Assembly: GCA_037384225.1 (NCBI GenBank)
Contig: JARROD010000195.1
Coordinates: 1-12,598 of the forward strand
Length of the DNA stretch: 12,598 bases
Direction of reading: 5' to 3'
From: JARROD01 sp037384225
GTDB taxonomy: Bacteria; Pseudomonadota; Gammaproteobacteria; Pseudomonadales; Cellvibrionaceae
Under the pieces are notes generated by a model. It had not been told where the DNA came from and searched no databases. It saw only the letters and a list, made by a program, of their open reading frames with translations. Shown piece after piece: positions 1 to 8,282 of the stretch. Position 1 is the stretch's first letter; the number at the start of each line of letters is the position of its first letter. Position numbers and translations under genes: made by a program.

Positions 1-16
1 GCAGGCCCCATGTGAG

Positions 17-28
17 GGCGCTAGCGCC
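17..28. repeat. 12-bp perfect palindrome
   Basis: GGCGCTAGCGCC reads identically on both strands. It lies in the gene-free 178 bases beyond the 3' end of the short-chain dehydrogenase. It could be an operator, part of a dispersed element or chance in GC-rich DNA. No T-tract follows it, so it does not look like a terminator. Confidence 0.4.
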
Positions 29-97
29 GCGAATGCCTGGAGCGGCTGGACGGAGCAACGCTGCCAGGGACAAAAAGGGGCGTGCTCTGTGCACCTA

Positions 98-120
98 AAT
101 CTCAAACGCTTTGGGTATAG
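98..120 (+). repeat. Dispersed repeat, copy 1
   Basis: These 23 bases, ending in GCTTTGGGTATAG, are identical to 8351-8373 on the same strand. They match a third copy on the opposite strand at 9849-9871 with three differences. The flank ACCTAAAT just before the repeat is shared with the third copy. The rest of 1-178 holds no gene I can support. The copy sits about 60 bases beyond the dehydrogenase stop codon. Function is unknown; a repeat or miniature mobile-element fragment is the likeliest explanation. Confidence 0.7.
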
Positions 121-178
121 GGTTGTATTTTAGGCCTTGTTCATCGTATCGTCCACGTCCCTAACCGTTTATATAGCT

Positions 179-964
179 TTAAATATCCCGGGGCATTAGC
201 TCAGAAAATTGTTGTTGCAGCTTTTGCATGCCCGCTATCCAGCGGTCATAGTCAGCGGCCTTGTGTTGAAAATACTTTTTCACTTGCGGGTGGGGCAAGA
301 CCAGGAACTGTTCCTTCGCGAGTGTATCCACTACACTCTCTGCCACGTCTTCCGGTGCCAGCATGCCATCGATGCCGGCGATGCTGCCGCCATCTGTTCC
401 CGCCGTCATCTGCGTCTCCACCCCCTGGGGACAGAGTGCCGATACCTTGATGCCCTGATGGCCGTGAGTAATTTGTATCCATTCGGCGAAGGCAAGGGCG
501 GCGTGTTTGCTGATTGAGTAACTCAGTGAACCCGGTTGACTCAATAAACCGGCGGCGGATGCGGTAATCAGAAAGTATCCTTTGCCGCGTTTTAGCATGC
601 GGGGGAGGGCGGCGCGAGCGGCGAAAATATGTGACATCACATTGACATCCCACACTTGTTGCAGATCTCGATCCGTGGTGTTGACGCCACCGAAGCGGAG
701 TATTCCCGCATTGCCGCAATATAAATCGATCGCCTCGCAGTCTTTTTCCGCTTCTTGAATCAAGCGCTCGACGTCGGATTGTTCGCCGACGTCACAGGTG
801 ACGGCCGTAGCGTTTAATTCTTCCGCGATCTCGTTGAGTGGATCTGAATCGATATCGGCCAGTACTAAGCGCGCGGGTTTTTCTTGAGCGAAGCGGCGGG
901 CCAATCCCAGTCCGATACCGCTGGCGGCACCGGTAATTACAATGACTTTATCACGGATTTCCAT
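179..964 (-). CDS. Short-chain dehydrogenase/reductase (SDR) family oxidoreductase
   Basis: The 261-residue product is a classical SDR, an NAD(P)(H)-dependent oxidoreductase of the cytoplasm. It shows the Rossmann glycine motif TGAASGIG (residues 11-18), an acidic residue after beta-2 (LADID, about 36-38) that usually favours NAD(H) over NADP(H), and NAG (85-87). The catalytic tetrad is complete: N109, S136, Y149 and K153 in YSISK. Length is typical for the family. The start at 964 was chosen because AGGAG (970-974) lies 5 bases upstream; a longer reading frame to 1042 adds 26 residues before the Rossmann fold without such support. The gene follows the hydrolase at 1097-2177 on the same strand, 132 bases away with a hairpin between them, so it may have its own promoter. 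The substrate cannot be told from sequence. Confidence 0.93.
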   Translation of the reverse strand: MEIRDKVIVITGAASGIGLGLARRFAQEKPARLVLADIDSDPLNEIAEELNATAVTCDVGEQSDVERLIQEAEKDCEAIDLYCGNAGILRFGGVNTTDRDLQQVWDVNVMSHIFAARAALPRMLKRGKGYFLITASAAGLLSQPGSLSYSISKHAALAFAEWIQITHGHQGIKVSALCPQGVETQMTAGTDGGSIAGIDGMLAPEDVAESVVDTLAKEQFLVLPHPQVKKYFQHKAADYDRWIAGMQKLQQQFSELMPRDI

Positions 965-1048
965 GAAAACTCCTAAGTGTTCAACGGTCAAGCTATCAGT
1001 TTTTGAACAGCATGGCACAGTTGAATATCGAGGAACAATCACAGATTT

Positions 1049-1070
1049 GAATAAAGGGCTATAAGCCCTT
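1049..1070 (-). terminator. Possible Rho-independent terminator after the hydrolase gene
   Basis: AAGGGCT (1054-1060) and AGCCCTT (1064-1070) form a 7-bp stem with a 3-base loop. Read on the minus strand, the stem is followed by TATTCAAATC, a weak U-rich tail. It lies about 27 bases beyond the hydrolase stop and about 85 bases before the dehydrogenase start. The poor T-run makes strong termination doubtful. Confidence 0.5.
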
Positions 1071-1096
1071 GAAATGTTGCGAGAAATGTTTGTCGC

Positions 1097-2177
1097 TCAG
1101 GGTGTCTGCCACTGCACCAGCGGCATGTTCTGGTCCTTTGCCGCTCGTTGCCCGTTCGCCAGTAAATATTTCAAAAGCTTCTGAAATACCTTGGCCCGGT
1201 AAGGAATGGATTCGTTGACCAGTTGATGGCGGGCACCGGGAATAACCATCAGTTCACTGTTGGGAAATTTTTTCTGAATCAGGGCGGTGTTGTATTGCCA
1301 GTCCACCGTGGTGTCACTATCGCCTTGAATAACGAGAAATGTATCCTGACAGACAGGAAATTTCAGCGCTTTTTTGATGCGAGAGGGACTGAGCCTGCAG
1401 TGGATCTTTTTTCTTCACGAATTCAAGAAAATCCGGATCGTGGCTGTTGCGGGGAAAGGTGCGTGGAATACGCTTGACAAAAGGTCGCAATAGCTCATAA
1501 CCCCAGCGCCGACGGTTCCAGCCATAGGCGCGCACCAGGGGCGAGAGCAACACAATGCGATCGAATTCCGGTGCTTGTCGATAGGGCGATATTTCGCCTT
1601 TTGCGTCGTCACGGGCCAAACGTCGGTTGACCAGGTAGTTGAGCGTGGCCGCGGCGCCGGTGCTTTGCGCAACCACATACCAGGGTCGGGGCACATTTAT
1701 CTGCAGCAGCGCTTTTTGCGCCTTGTAGTCCTTGAGGCGTTTGTCGGGGTTACATTTTTCCAGACATCTGAGCAGGACTTTGCTATAGGTGTCGAAAGAG
1801 GCGATTGTGGCTCGCTCGCCGCTGCTGAGACCATGGCCGGGTATGTCGAAACTGACTACGGTCAGCTGGTTTTTGAGCAAGAAGCGAATCAGATGCTGAT
1901 AAAGGCCCACATGATCGAAGTATCCGTGTAGCAGGAACACCGTCCCCTGCGCTATCTCTGGCACCCAACTGTGCATGGCGATGCGGTAATTGCCGGCTTT
2001 GATATGGCCGAACCTGTGCTGAACACCTTCCAGGCTGTGGCTGAAGTCAAGATTGTAATATTTCAGATAGGCCTTAACCTCTGCGCTGCGCAGCCACTCG
2101 GGTGCACTGTCGGCGGCGAAAGAAAACGCCGGCATGGATTCTATCAATGTATTGAACTTGGAGGGCTTGACAGTCAT
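1097..2177 (-). pseudogene. Alpha/beta-hydrolase (lysophospholipase/monoacylglycerol-lipase-like), frameshifted
   Basis: The sequence encodes a serine hydrolase of the alpha/beta fold, but in two frames. The first frame (2177 down to a stop at 1317) carries the oxyanion-hole HG in FLLHGYFDH (about 81-89), DIPGHGLSSG (111-120) and the nucleophile elbow AQSTG with S172. The second frame carries the catalytic acid region IQGDSDTTVDW and the catalytic histidine in GARHQ, ending at 1097. Removing one base of the T6 run at 1370-1375 (A6 on the coding strand) joins the frames into about 359 residues with all triad regions present. ATG at 2177 is preferred because it opens the conserved part; an upstream GTG at 2225 is possible, and neither has a strong Shine-Dalgarno. 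It starts 83 bases after hypF and could be read from the hyp transcript. A sequencing error or a recent mutation would look the same here. Confidence 0.8.
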
Positions 2178-2260
2178 AAGCAGGCTACTCGGTTGAAAAT
2201 GTGGCAAACAACAATAAATAGACACGAATGAACCGGGGTAAAGGTTCTGCCTTTTTAGCG

Positions 2261-4636
2261 TTAATCCATTAGCCTGCGGTCATCGTGAAATGCCGGCGTC
2301 TGCTGGAACAGAAATCCACCCACCAGCGCTTGCCCGAGCGACAACCCGCCATCGTTAGCCGGCACGATCGCCGGAGCCAGTACTCTTAAGGCCTTCTCCC
2401 GCAACAGTTCACTCACCCGCTCCAGCAGCAGCCGGTTTTGAAATACCCCGCCTGTTAAGACCACGTCTTTGAGCCCGTGCTCGCCGGCGAGTGCGGCGGC
2501 GGTGGTGGCGACGGCGTCCGCCAGGCCGTGGTGGAAGCGCGCTGCTATCAGCCCGTCTGGCACGCCGCGGCGCAGATCCTCCAGCAGGGCGGTCCACAGT
2601 GGTGTCCACTGCAGGCGTCCGTCGCCCCAGTGATATCCGTATCCATTGCCTGCCTGCGACTCAAACCATAAGCTGGCGGCGGCCTCCAGTTCTACGGCGG
2701 CCTGGCCCTCGTAGTCCACCTGTTCCCGGCATATGCCCAGGGTCGCGGCGACGGCGTCGAATAGCCGCCCGGCGGAGGAAGCGGGCGGACTGTTGAGGCT
2801 TTTGCGAATCATGGTTTCCAGATTGTTCATAGGTTGCCGCTGCAGAAAACGAAAGATATCGAGGTCGCGATAAGTCGTAGCGATCTGCTTCCAGTCGGAT
2901 ATTTGCAGGAGATGGGCGAGGGTATTGCGCCAGGGTTCAAGTGCGGCTCGCGTTCCCCCCGGCATGGGTATCGGCTGAAATCCGCCCAGGTGGCGATAAT
3001 CGCCGTAGTCGGCGAGCAGGAATTCACCCCCCCAGAGGTGGCCGTGATCACCCATTCCCAGACCGTCCAGGGCTACGCCCAGCACCCGCCGGTGCCCGGG
3101 CAGACTGTGCTCGGCCATACAGGCGGCGATATGGGCGTGGTGATGTTGAACCTCGATCAGGGGGATGCCCTCCGCTTCAGCGAGGCTTTTACCCAGTTGT
3201 GTCGGGAGGTAATCCGGGTGCCGGTCCACCGCAATGACATCCGGCTGAAACTCGAACAGGCGGCGATAGAGCGCGAGGCTGCGCCGGTAATCACGAAGCG
3301 TGTCGGCATCCTCCAGATCACCGATGTGTTGGCACACTACGGCCTCGCCATTGCGCAGCAGGCAGAAGGTATTTTTCAACTCGCCCCCCATGGCCAGCAC
3401 TGCTCTTCGGTGTTGCGGGCCGCCGCTCAATTTTATCGGCTCCGGTGCCTGCCCCCGGGCCCGCCGCAACAGGCGTGGGGTGCCGTCGATCACCCGCAGC
3501 ACCGAATCGTCCAGGCGGTTGACGATCTCGCGGTTGTGCAGCAAAAACATATCGGCTATGTCCCCCAGATGCCGACGCGCCTCGTCATTGCCGGTGCATT
3601 GGGGCGCGTGGCTGCGGTTGCCCGAAGTGAGGACCACCGGCTGCGACAGCTCGCGCATCAGCAAGTGGTGCAGCGGCGTACAGGGCAGCATAAACCCGAG
3701 GGTGTTCAGGCCCGGTGCCAGGTCTTGTGGCAGGTTTTGCGCCGCGGGCACATCGATGGCGTTGAGTACGACGATGGGAGCGGCGGGGCCGGCCAGCAGC
3801 GCGGCTTCAGCATCGCTGAGGTGGGTATAGCGGTGCACCATCTCCAGGTCCCGGGCCATCAACGCGAAGGCTTTGTGATAGCGCCGCTTGCGCCGACGCA
3901 GCCGCGCCACCGTCTCGGAATTGCCCGCATCGCAGGCCAGATGAAAGCCGCCGATGCCCTTAATAGCAACGATTGACCCGGCCCGGATTAGGCGCGCGGC
4001 AGTGACGATAGCATCCTCTCCCGGCGTCCCCGATACCGCCGCGCCGCGGTTATCTTGCAGCCATATCTCCGGTCCGCATTGGGGGCAGGCATTGGGCTGG
4101 GCGTGAAAACGGCGGTCCGCTGGATTCCGGTACTCCGCCCGGCAGGCCGGGCACATGGGAAAAGCCGCCATGCTGGTGTTGGCGCGGTCGTAGGGAATCC
4201 TGTGAACGATGGACAGCCGCGGACCACAGTGGGTGCAATTGGTAAAGGGGTAGCGATAGCGGCGGTCGGCGGGATCCAGAACCTCCGCCAGGCAGGCCGG
4301 GCAGGTGGCCGCGTCCGCGGCCAGGGCGGTAGCGGTGCCGTCTGCCCGGTCGCCCTCGGGACTGGGCAGAATGCGGAAATCATCGGGCGGCGCCGGATCC
4401 GCTTTCAGCGTTTCCCACTCCAGGCTTTCGATGTGGGACAGCGGCGGCGGCCGCCGCTGCAGGCGGTCTAAAAAGGTGTCGAGATCAGAGGCTCCACCCC
4501 AGAGGTGAATCACCACCCCCAAGGCGTCGTTCCAGACCGCGCCGCGCAGGCCCAGGTCCCGCGCCAGGCGCCACACCGCCGGGCGCAGGCCGACCCCCTG
4601 AACTGTGCCCCGCACCCGGATCCGCCGCCCGACCAT
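2261..4636 (-). CDS. hypF: Carbamoyltransferase HypF
   Basis: HypF takes carbamoyl phosphate, forms a carbamoyl-adenylate and passes the carbamoyl group to the C-terminal cysteine of HypE, the first step to the cyanide ligands of [NiFe]-hydrogenase. The 791-residue product has the family's domain order. An acylphosphatase domain comes first (VQGVGLRP, R18, N36). Two zinc-finger-like modules follow, with cysteine pairs at 112/115-134/137 and 162/165-184/187. A YrdC-like domain (about 205-390) and a Kae1-like domain (HHHAH at 498-502, VALDGLGMG near 521-529) complete it. Length is in the normal range. ATG 4636 is chosen because the acylphosphatase domain starts at once; the frame is open further upstream to 4738, inside hypE. 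No clear Shine-Dalgarno is visible and hypE ends 22 bases upstream, which suggests translational coupling. It is the last gene of the hyp operon. Confidence 0.97.
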   Translation of the reverse strand: MVGRRIRVRGTVQGVGLRPAVWRLARDLGLRGAVWNDALGVVIHLWGGASDLDTFLDRLQRRPPPLSHIESLEWETLKADPAPPDDFRILPSPEGDRADGTATALAADAATCPACLAEVLDPADRRYRYPFTNCTHCGPRLSIVHRIPYDRANTSMAAFPMCPACRAEYRNPADRRFHAQPNACPQCGPEIWLQDNRGAAVSGTPGEDAIVTAARLIRAGSIVAIKGIGGFHLACDAGNSETVARLRRRKRRYHKAFALMARDLEMVHRYTHLSDAEAALLAGPAAPIVVLNAIDVPAAQNLPQDLAPGLNTLGFMLPCTPLHHLLMRELSQPVVLTSGNRSHAPQCTGNDEARRHLGDIADMFLLHNREIVNRLDDSVLRVIDGTPRLLRRARGQAPEPIKLSGGPQHRRAVLAMGGELKNTFCLLRNGEAVVCQHIGDLEDADTLRDYRRSLALYRRLFEFQPDVIAVDRHPDYLPTQLGKSLAEAEGIPLIEVQHHHAHIAACMAEHSLPGHRRVLGVALDGLGMGDHGHLWGGEFLLADYGDYRHLGGFQPIPMPGGTRAALEPWRNTLAHLLQISDWKQIATTYRDLDIFRFLQRQPMNNLETMIRKSLNSPPASSAGRLFDAVAATLGICREQVDYEGQAAVELEAAASLWFESQAGNGYGYHWGDGRLQWTPLWTALLEDLRRGVPDGLIAARFHHGLADAVATTAAALAGEHGLKDVVLTGGVFQNRLLLERVSELLREKALRVLAPAIVPANDGGLSLGQALVGGFLFQQTPAFHDDRRLMD

Positions 4637-4658
4637 CAGTGCACCGTGCAGACCATGC

Positions 4659-5705
4659 TCAGCAGATCCGCGGCAGTTGCTCGCCGGCGAGCCAGTCCAC
4701 AATCCGGCTACCGCCGAAGCGGGTTTGCATTTCCACAAAGGCGTTGTGGTCGTTCACCACTTCGCCGATAACCACCGCCTCACGGCCCAGGGAATGGGCG
4801 CGCATGGCTTGCAGCAATGGCTGCGTCTGCGCGCCCGGACAGATGCAAACCAGCTTGCCCTCGTTGGCGACATAGAGCGGGTCCAGCCCCAGCAGTTCAC
4901 AGGCGGCGGCCACCTGGGGTTTGACCGCAATGGCGGCCTCATCGAGCCGCATACCCACCCGCGACTGCCGCGCCAGTTCGTTGAGGGTGGTGGCCAGCCC
5001 GCCCCGTGTGGGATCGCGCAGGCAGTGGATGTTTGGGGCCGCCGCCACCATATCGGCGACTAAAAAGTGCAGGGCGGCGGAATCCGATTCGATGGTGGTT
5101 TCGAACTCCAGGTTCTCCCGGCTCGACATGATGGCGACGCCGTGGTCGCCGATGCTGCCGCTGAGCACAACGGCGTCACCGGGTTGCGCCCGATCGCCGG
5201 AAATATTGACCCCCTCCGGCACCACGCCGATACCGGTGGTAGTGATAAAAACACCATCGCCTTTGCCTTTCTCAACGACTTTGGTATCGCCGGTAACCAC
5301 CGCTACACCGGCGTCGGTGGCGGCTCTGGCCATGCTGGCGACAATGCGTTCCAGGTCCGTCAGTGCGAATCCCTCTTCGAGAATAAAACCTGCCGCCAGG
5401 TAGAGGGGGCGGGCGCCGGCCATGGCGATATCGTTTATGGTGCCGTGAACCGACAGCGAGCCGATATCGCCACCGGGGAAAAACAGCGGTGAGATCACAT
5501 GGCCATCGGTGCTCATCACCATGCGCCCGGCGCCGACGGCAAACGCGGCCTGGTCGTTGGCCTGACGCAGCAGGTCGTTGTCAAAGTGCTCGATGAACAG
5601 CGCCTCGATCAACTGCGCCATGGCCCGGCCGCCACTGCCGTGGCCCATATCGACGCTGCCGCTGCGCAGGTCCGGGCGCTGGGAAAAGCGGCTGGATTGG
5701 TTCAT
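4659..5705 (-). CDS. hypE: Carbamoyl dehydratase HypE (hydrogenase maturation)
   Basis: HypE accepts a carbamoyl group from HypF on its C-terminal cysteine and dehydrates it with ATP to a thiocyanate, the source of the CN ligands. The 348-residue protein ends in the diagnostic PRIC, with the acceptor cysteine as last residue. The AIR-synthase-like ATP-binding core is seen in STDGHVISPLFFPGGDIG and GTINDIAMAGARP, and later in VTGDTKVVEKG and RDPTRGG. The start at 5705 is fixed by AGGAGG (5715-5720), nine bases upstream. The ATG overlaps the hypD stop as ATGA, so the two are probably translationally coupled. All expected parts are present and nothing looks damaged. Confidence 0.97.
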   Translation of the reverse strand: MNQSSRFSQRPDLRSGSVDMGHGSGGRAMAQLIEALFIEHFDNDLLRQANDQAAFAVGAGRMVMSTDGHVISPLFFPGGDIGSLSVHGTINDIAMAGARPLYLAAGFILEEGFALTDLERIVASMARAATDAGVAVVTGDTKVVEKGKGDGVFITTTGIGVVPEGVNISGDRAQPGDAVVLSGSIGDHGVAIMSSRENLEFETTIESDSAALHFLVADMVAAAPNIHCLRDPTRGGLATTLNELARQSRVGMRLDEAAIAVKPQVAAACELLGLDPLYVANEGKLVCICPGAQTQPLLQAMRAHSLGREAVVIGEVVNDHNAFVEMQTRFGGSRIVDWLAGEQLPRIC

Positions 5706-6853
5706 ACCGCACAACCTCCTGTTTTCCCTACCTGGGGCTGGCGAAAACGGCCGTAGCTCCAGTAGGCCGCGCAGGCGCCCTCGGAGGAAACCATACAGGA
5801 GCCCATGGGGTTTTCCGGTGTACAAACCGTGCCGAACAGCTTGCAGTCGGTGGGCCGTTTGCGGCCGCGCAGGACCTGCGGACAGTCGCAGCTCTTGATT
5901 TCAGCCGCCGGGATCGTCGCCATAGCAAAGCGCTTTTCGGCGTCGAAAGCGGCGAATTCGGGGCGGATCTGCAAGGCGCTGTCGGGCACCACCCCCAGCC
6001 CCCGCCACTCAAACGCACGCCGCAATTCCATCACTTCCGCCACCAGCGCCTGGGCCTTGCGATTGCCTTCGCGGCTGACCACGCGGATATATTCATTTTC
6101 CACTTCGCAACGGCCCTGGTTGAGTTGGCGTATCAGCATCAGCGCCGACTGCATGATGTCGAGCGGTTCGAAGCCGGCGATCACCACCGGTTTGCGGTAG
6201 TGATCGGCAAAATACTCATAGGGGGCGCTGCCGATCACCGAACTGACATGGGAGGGGCCGAAAAAACCATCGATGCAGACTCCACCCGGTTCCGTATCCG
6301 GGGCGTCGAGAATCGCCTTGAGAGCGGCCGGTGTCAGCACGTGGTTGCAGAACACACTGAAGTTTTGAAGTCCCTCAGCGCAGGCTTGCTTGACGGCCAC
6401 GGCCGTCGGCGGTGTGGTGGTTTCGAAACCAATGGCGAAAAACACCACTTCGCGCCCCGGGTTTTTCCGGGCGATGCGCAGGGCGTCGCGGACCGAGTAG
6501 ACCATACGTACATCGCCCCCGGCGGCTTTCAGTTTGAGCAGGCTCATGCGCCTGCTGGCCGGTACCCGCAGCAGATCGGCGTAGGTGCAGAGAATGACAT
6601 CGTGGTGCCGCACTAACTGCACGGCGCTGTCGATGCGGCCTATTGGCAGCACGCACACCGGGCAACCGGGGCCGTGGACGAAGTGCACATTGTCCGGCAT
6701 CAGGTCCTGCACGCCGTAGCGGAAAATGGCGTGGGTGTGGCCGCCGCAGAACTCCATCAGGTTGTATTGGCGACCTCCCCGGGCCGCCCCGGCGATGGCG
6801 CCGGCGAGCTTTTCAGCCAGCGCGCGATCGCGGAATTCATCCACGTATTTCAT
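5702..6853 (-). CDS. hypD: Hydrogenase maturation protein HypD
   Basis: HypD is the iron-sulfur scaffold which, with HypC, assembles the Fe(CN)2CO moiety of [NiFe]-hydrogenase. The 383-residue product carries CGGHTH (C36), GPGCPVC (C64, C67) and GFETTTP, the family's conserved loops with redox-active cysteines. The cysteine-rich C-terminal part, with CDCPQVLRG, TDCKLFGTVC and GSCMVSSEGAC, would hold the [4Fe-4S] cluster. Length fits the family. ATG at 6853 overlaps the hypC stop as ATGA, and a run of G lies about 6-10 bases upstream as a plausible ribosome site. It lies between hypC and hypE, as expected for its partner role. Confidence 0.97.
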   Translation of the reverse strand: MKYVDEFRDRALAEKLAGAIAGAARGGRQYNLMEFCGGHTHAIFRYGVQDLMPDNVHFVHGPGCPVCVLPIGRIDSAVQLVRHHDVILCTYADLLRVPASRRMSLLKLKAAGGDVRMVYSVRDALRIARKNPGREVVFFAIGFETTTPPTAVAVKQACAEGLQNFSVFCNHVLTPAALKAILDAPDTEPGGVCIDGFFGPSHVSSVIGSAPYEYFADHYRKPVVIAGFEPLDIMQSALMLIRQLNQGRCEVENEYIRVVSREGNRKAQALVAEVMELRRAFEWRGLGVVPDSALQIRPEFAAFDAEKRFAMATIPAAEIKSCDCPQVLRGRKRPTDCKLFGTVCTPENPMGSCMVSSEGACAAYWSYGRFRQPQVGKTGGCAV

Positions 6854-7086
6854 GCCGAACCCCCGCCGGTAAGGCCCGCCTCGGCGAACATTCGCAGGGT
6901 GTGTTGCGCCTCTTCCGGGCTGACTTTGTTGAGTGCGTAGCCCACGTGCACCAGCACGTAGTCGCCGACCTCAACGTCCTCGACCAGCACCAGGGAAATT
7001 TCTTTGCGCACCCCGTCCAGACTCACGGTCGCCATTTCGGCCGCCGCGTCGATACGCTCAACTTTTGCCGGAATTGCCAGACACAT
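6850..7086 (-). CDS. hypC: HypC/HybG/HupF-family hydrogenase maturation chaperone
   Basis: The small HypC chaperone carries iron with its ligands from HypD to the hydrogenase large-subunit precursor. The 78-residue protein opens with MCLAIPAKV, the family signature, in which C2 (N-terminal after methionine removal) binds the iron unit. The central GDYVLVHVGYAL strand and the EEA helix are typical, as is the length. ATG 7086 has GGAG seven bases upstream (7094-7097). The gene begins inside hypB with a 29-base overlap and ends with an ATGA overlap into hypD. Only one hypC-type gene is visible here. Confidence 0.97.
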   Translation of the reverse strand: MCLAIPAKVERIDAAAEMATVSLDGVRKEISLVLVEDVEVGDYVLVHVGYALNKVSPEEAQHTLRMFAEAGLTGGGSA

Positions 7087-7870
7087 GGTGGTTCTCCAGA
7101 TTATTGACCGGTACTCGTCCCCGGGCTGCGGCGATCCAGCGGTACCAGTCGTGCATGCCTTCGCCGCTGGTGGCCGAAAGCCGGATCACTTTGATCGCCG
7201 GATTGACCCGGCGTGCGTAGTCAATGCATTTGTCTGTATCGAACTGCAAGTAGGGGAGCAGATCGACTTTGTTCAGCAGCAGCAGGTCGGCGGCGTGGAA
7301 CATATCCGGGTATTTGATCGGTTTGTCCTCGCCTTCGGTTACCGAGAGTATCGCCACCTTGTGAGCCTCGCCCAGGTCGAAGGCCGCCGGGCAGACCAGG
7401 TTGCCGACATTCTCTATAAATAGCACAGCGTCGTTTTCCGGTTCCAGGGTCTGCAGTCCATGGCCCACCATATGGGCGTCCAGATGGCAGCCCTTGCCGG
7501 TATTGATCTGGAGCGCGCGTACACCGGTGGCGCGAATCCGCTCGGCGTCGTTGGCGGTTTGCTGGTCGCCCTCGATGACCGCCAGACTGTACTTGCCTTT
7601 GAGCGCTGTAATAGTGCGGGTCAGCAGCGTGGTCTTGCCCGAGCCGGGACTGGAAACCAGGTTGAGGGCGAGAATGCCCCTTTGGGCGAACCAGCGTCGG
7701 TTGGCGGCGGCGTATTGATTGTTTTTACCCAGGATGTCCTGCTCGATCCGCACCATGCGGGCCTGGGACAGTCCCGGTGCGTGGGCGCCGGCCGGGCCCT
7801 GGCCGTAATCGTGGAGGGTGTCGTCGTGGGGGTTGTGGTCGGCTTTACCGCATCCGCATACAGTGCACAT
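7058..7870 (-). CDS. hypB: Hydrogenase nickel incorporation GTPase HypB
   Basis: HypB is a SIMIBI-class GTPase that works with HypA to load nickel into the hydrogenase large subunit. The 270-residue product starts with MCTVCGCG, the high-affinity N-terminal nickel motif (C2, C5, C7). A short spacer has a few histidines but no long His-rich stretch, so a nickel-storage role is unlikely. The P-loop SSPGSGKTT is at 73-81, the G-domain metal site at GKGCHLDAH (C128, H129), and the guanine motif is NKVD. ATG 7870 is preferred to the TTG one codon earlier because GGAGGT (7877-7882) sits six bases upstream. The start overlaps the hypA stop as ATGA, and the 3' end overlaps hypC by 29 bases. Confidence 0.97.
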   Translation of the reverse strand: MCTVCGCGKADHNPHDDTLHDYGQGPAGAHAPGLSQARMVRIEQDILGKNNQYAAANRRWFAQRGILALNLVSSPGSGKTTLLTRTITALKGKYSLAVIEGDQQTANDAERIRATGVRALQINTGKGCHLDAHMVGHGLQTLEPENDAVLFIENVGNLVCPAAFDLGEAHKVAILSVTEGEDKPIKYPDMFHAADLLLLNKVDLLPYLQFDTDKCIDYARRVNPAIKVIRLSATSGEGMHDWYRWIAAARGRVPVNNLENHHVSGNSGKS

Positions 7871-8211
7871 CAATCCACCTCCAGTTCTTTAATTTTCATT
7901 TCATCGCCGCCGCTGACCTGCAACGGGAAGTTTCCGCAAACAGGGCAGGCGTCGAAACGTTGTTTGACAGCTACATGTTTACCGCAGGGCAGGCACCAGG
8001 CCAAACCCGGTACGGAGATGATTTCCAATGTCGCCCCTTCCGCCAGGGTACCCCGGCTCACCACCTCGAAACTGAATCGCAGGGCGTCGGCTTCGACGCA
8101 GGAGAGTTCGCCGATTTCCAGCCACAGGGCTTTTACTCGGTTAAACCCCTGTAGTCTGGCATTGTCCTCCAGAATTTGCATCACACTTTCGCACAGTGAC
8201 AGCTCATGCAT
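7870..8211 (-). CDS. hypA: Hydrogenase/urease nickel incorporation protein HypA
   Basis: HypA is a nickel metallochaperone that partners HypB. The 113-residue protein has the nickel-binding N-terminus MHE (H2, E3) and a structural zinc site made of two CxxC pairs (C73/C76 and C89/C92), the standard architecture at standard length. ATG 8211 places histidine second, as function requires. A weak AAAGG lies about eight bases upstream. A small hairpin, CCGGC with GCCGG around 6 bases, lies just upstream on the same strand (8224-8239). As the first gene of hypABCDEF, its promoter should lie in 8212-8587, which also contains an inverted-repeat element. No NikR-, FNR- or sigma-54-type site was convincing by eye. 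Confidence 0.96.
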   Translation of the reverse strand: MHELSLCESVMQILEDNARLQGFNRVKALWLEIGELSCVEADALRFSFEVVSRGTLAEGATLEIISVPGLAWCLPCGKHVAVKQRFDACPVCGNFPLQVSGGDEMKIKELEVD

Positions 8212-8267
8212 GGGGGGCCTTTGCCGGCATCAACGCCGGATTGAAAAAGGGTCGCCTCTGTATTTTA

Positions 8268-8278
8268 CCCGTTACGGG
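8268..8278. promoter_or_regulatory. Operator-like palindrome upstream of hypA
   Basis: CCCGT-T-ACGGG is a perfect 5-1-5 inverted repeat about 57 bases upstream of the hypA start, between the start and the inverted-repeat element. A TAAAAT on the minus strand lies beside it (about 8262-8267) and could be a -10 box. The position suits a regulator site, but no protein is implicated and chance is possible. Confidence 0.3.
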
Positions 8279-8282
8279 CGTT

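Noticed and set aside
2239..2256. AAAGG-TTCTG-CCTTT hairpin with a T-run after hypF
   Set aside because: The T-run follows the stem only on the plus strand, where no gene ends. On the minus strand it is followed by ACCCC, so it is a poor terminator for hypF.
2834..3976. Plus-strand open frame of 380 codons opposite hypF
   Set aside because: It is an antisense shadow of GC-rich hypF, which has full domain support on the other strand.
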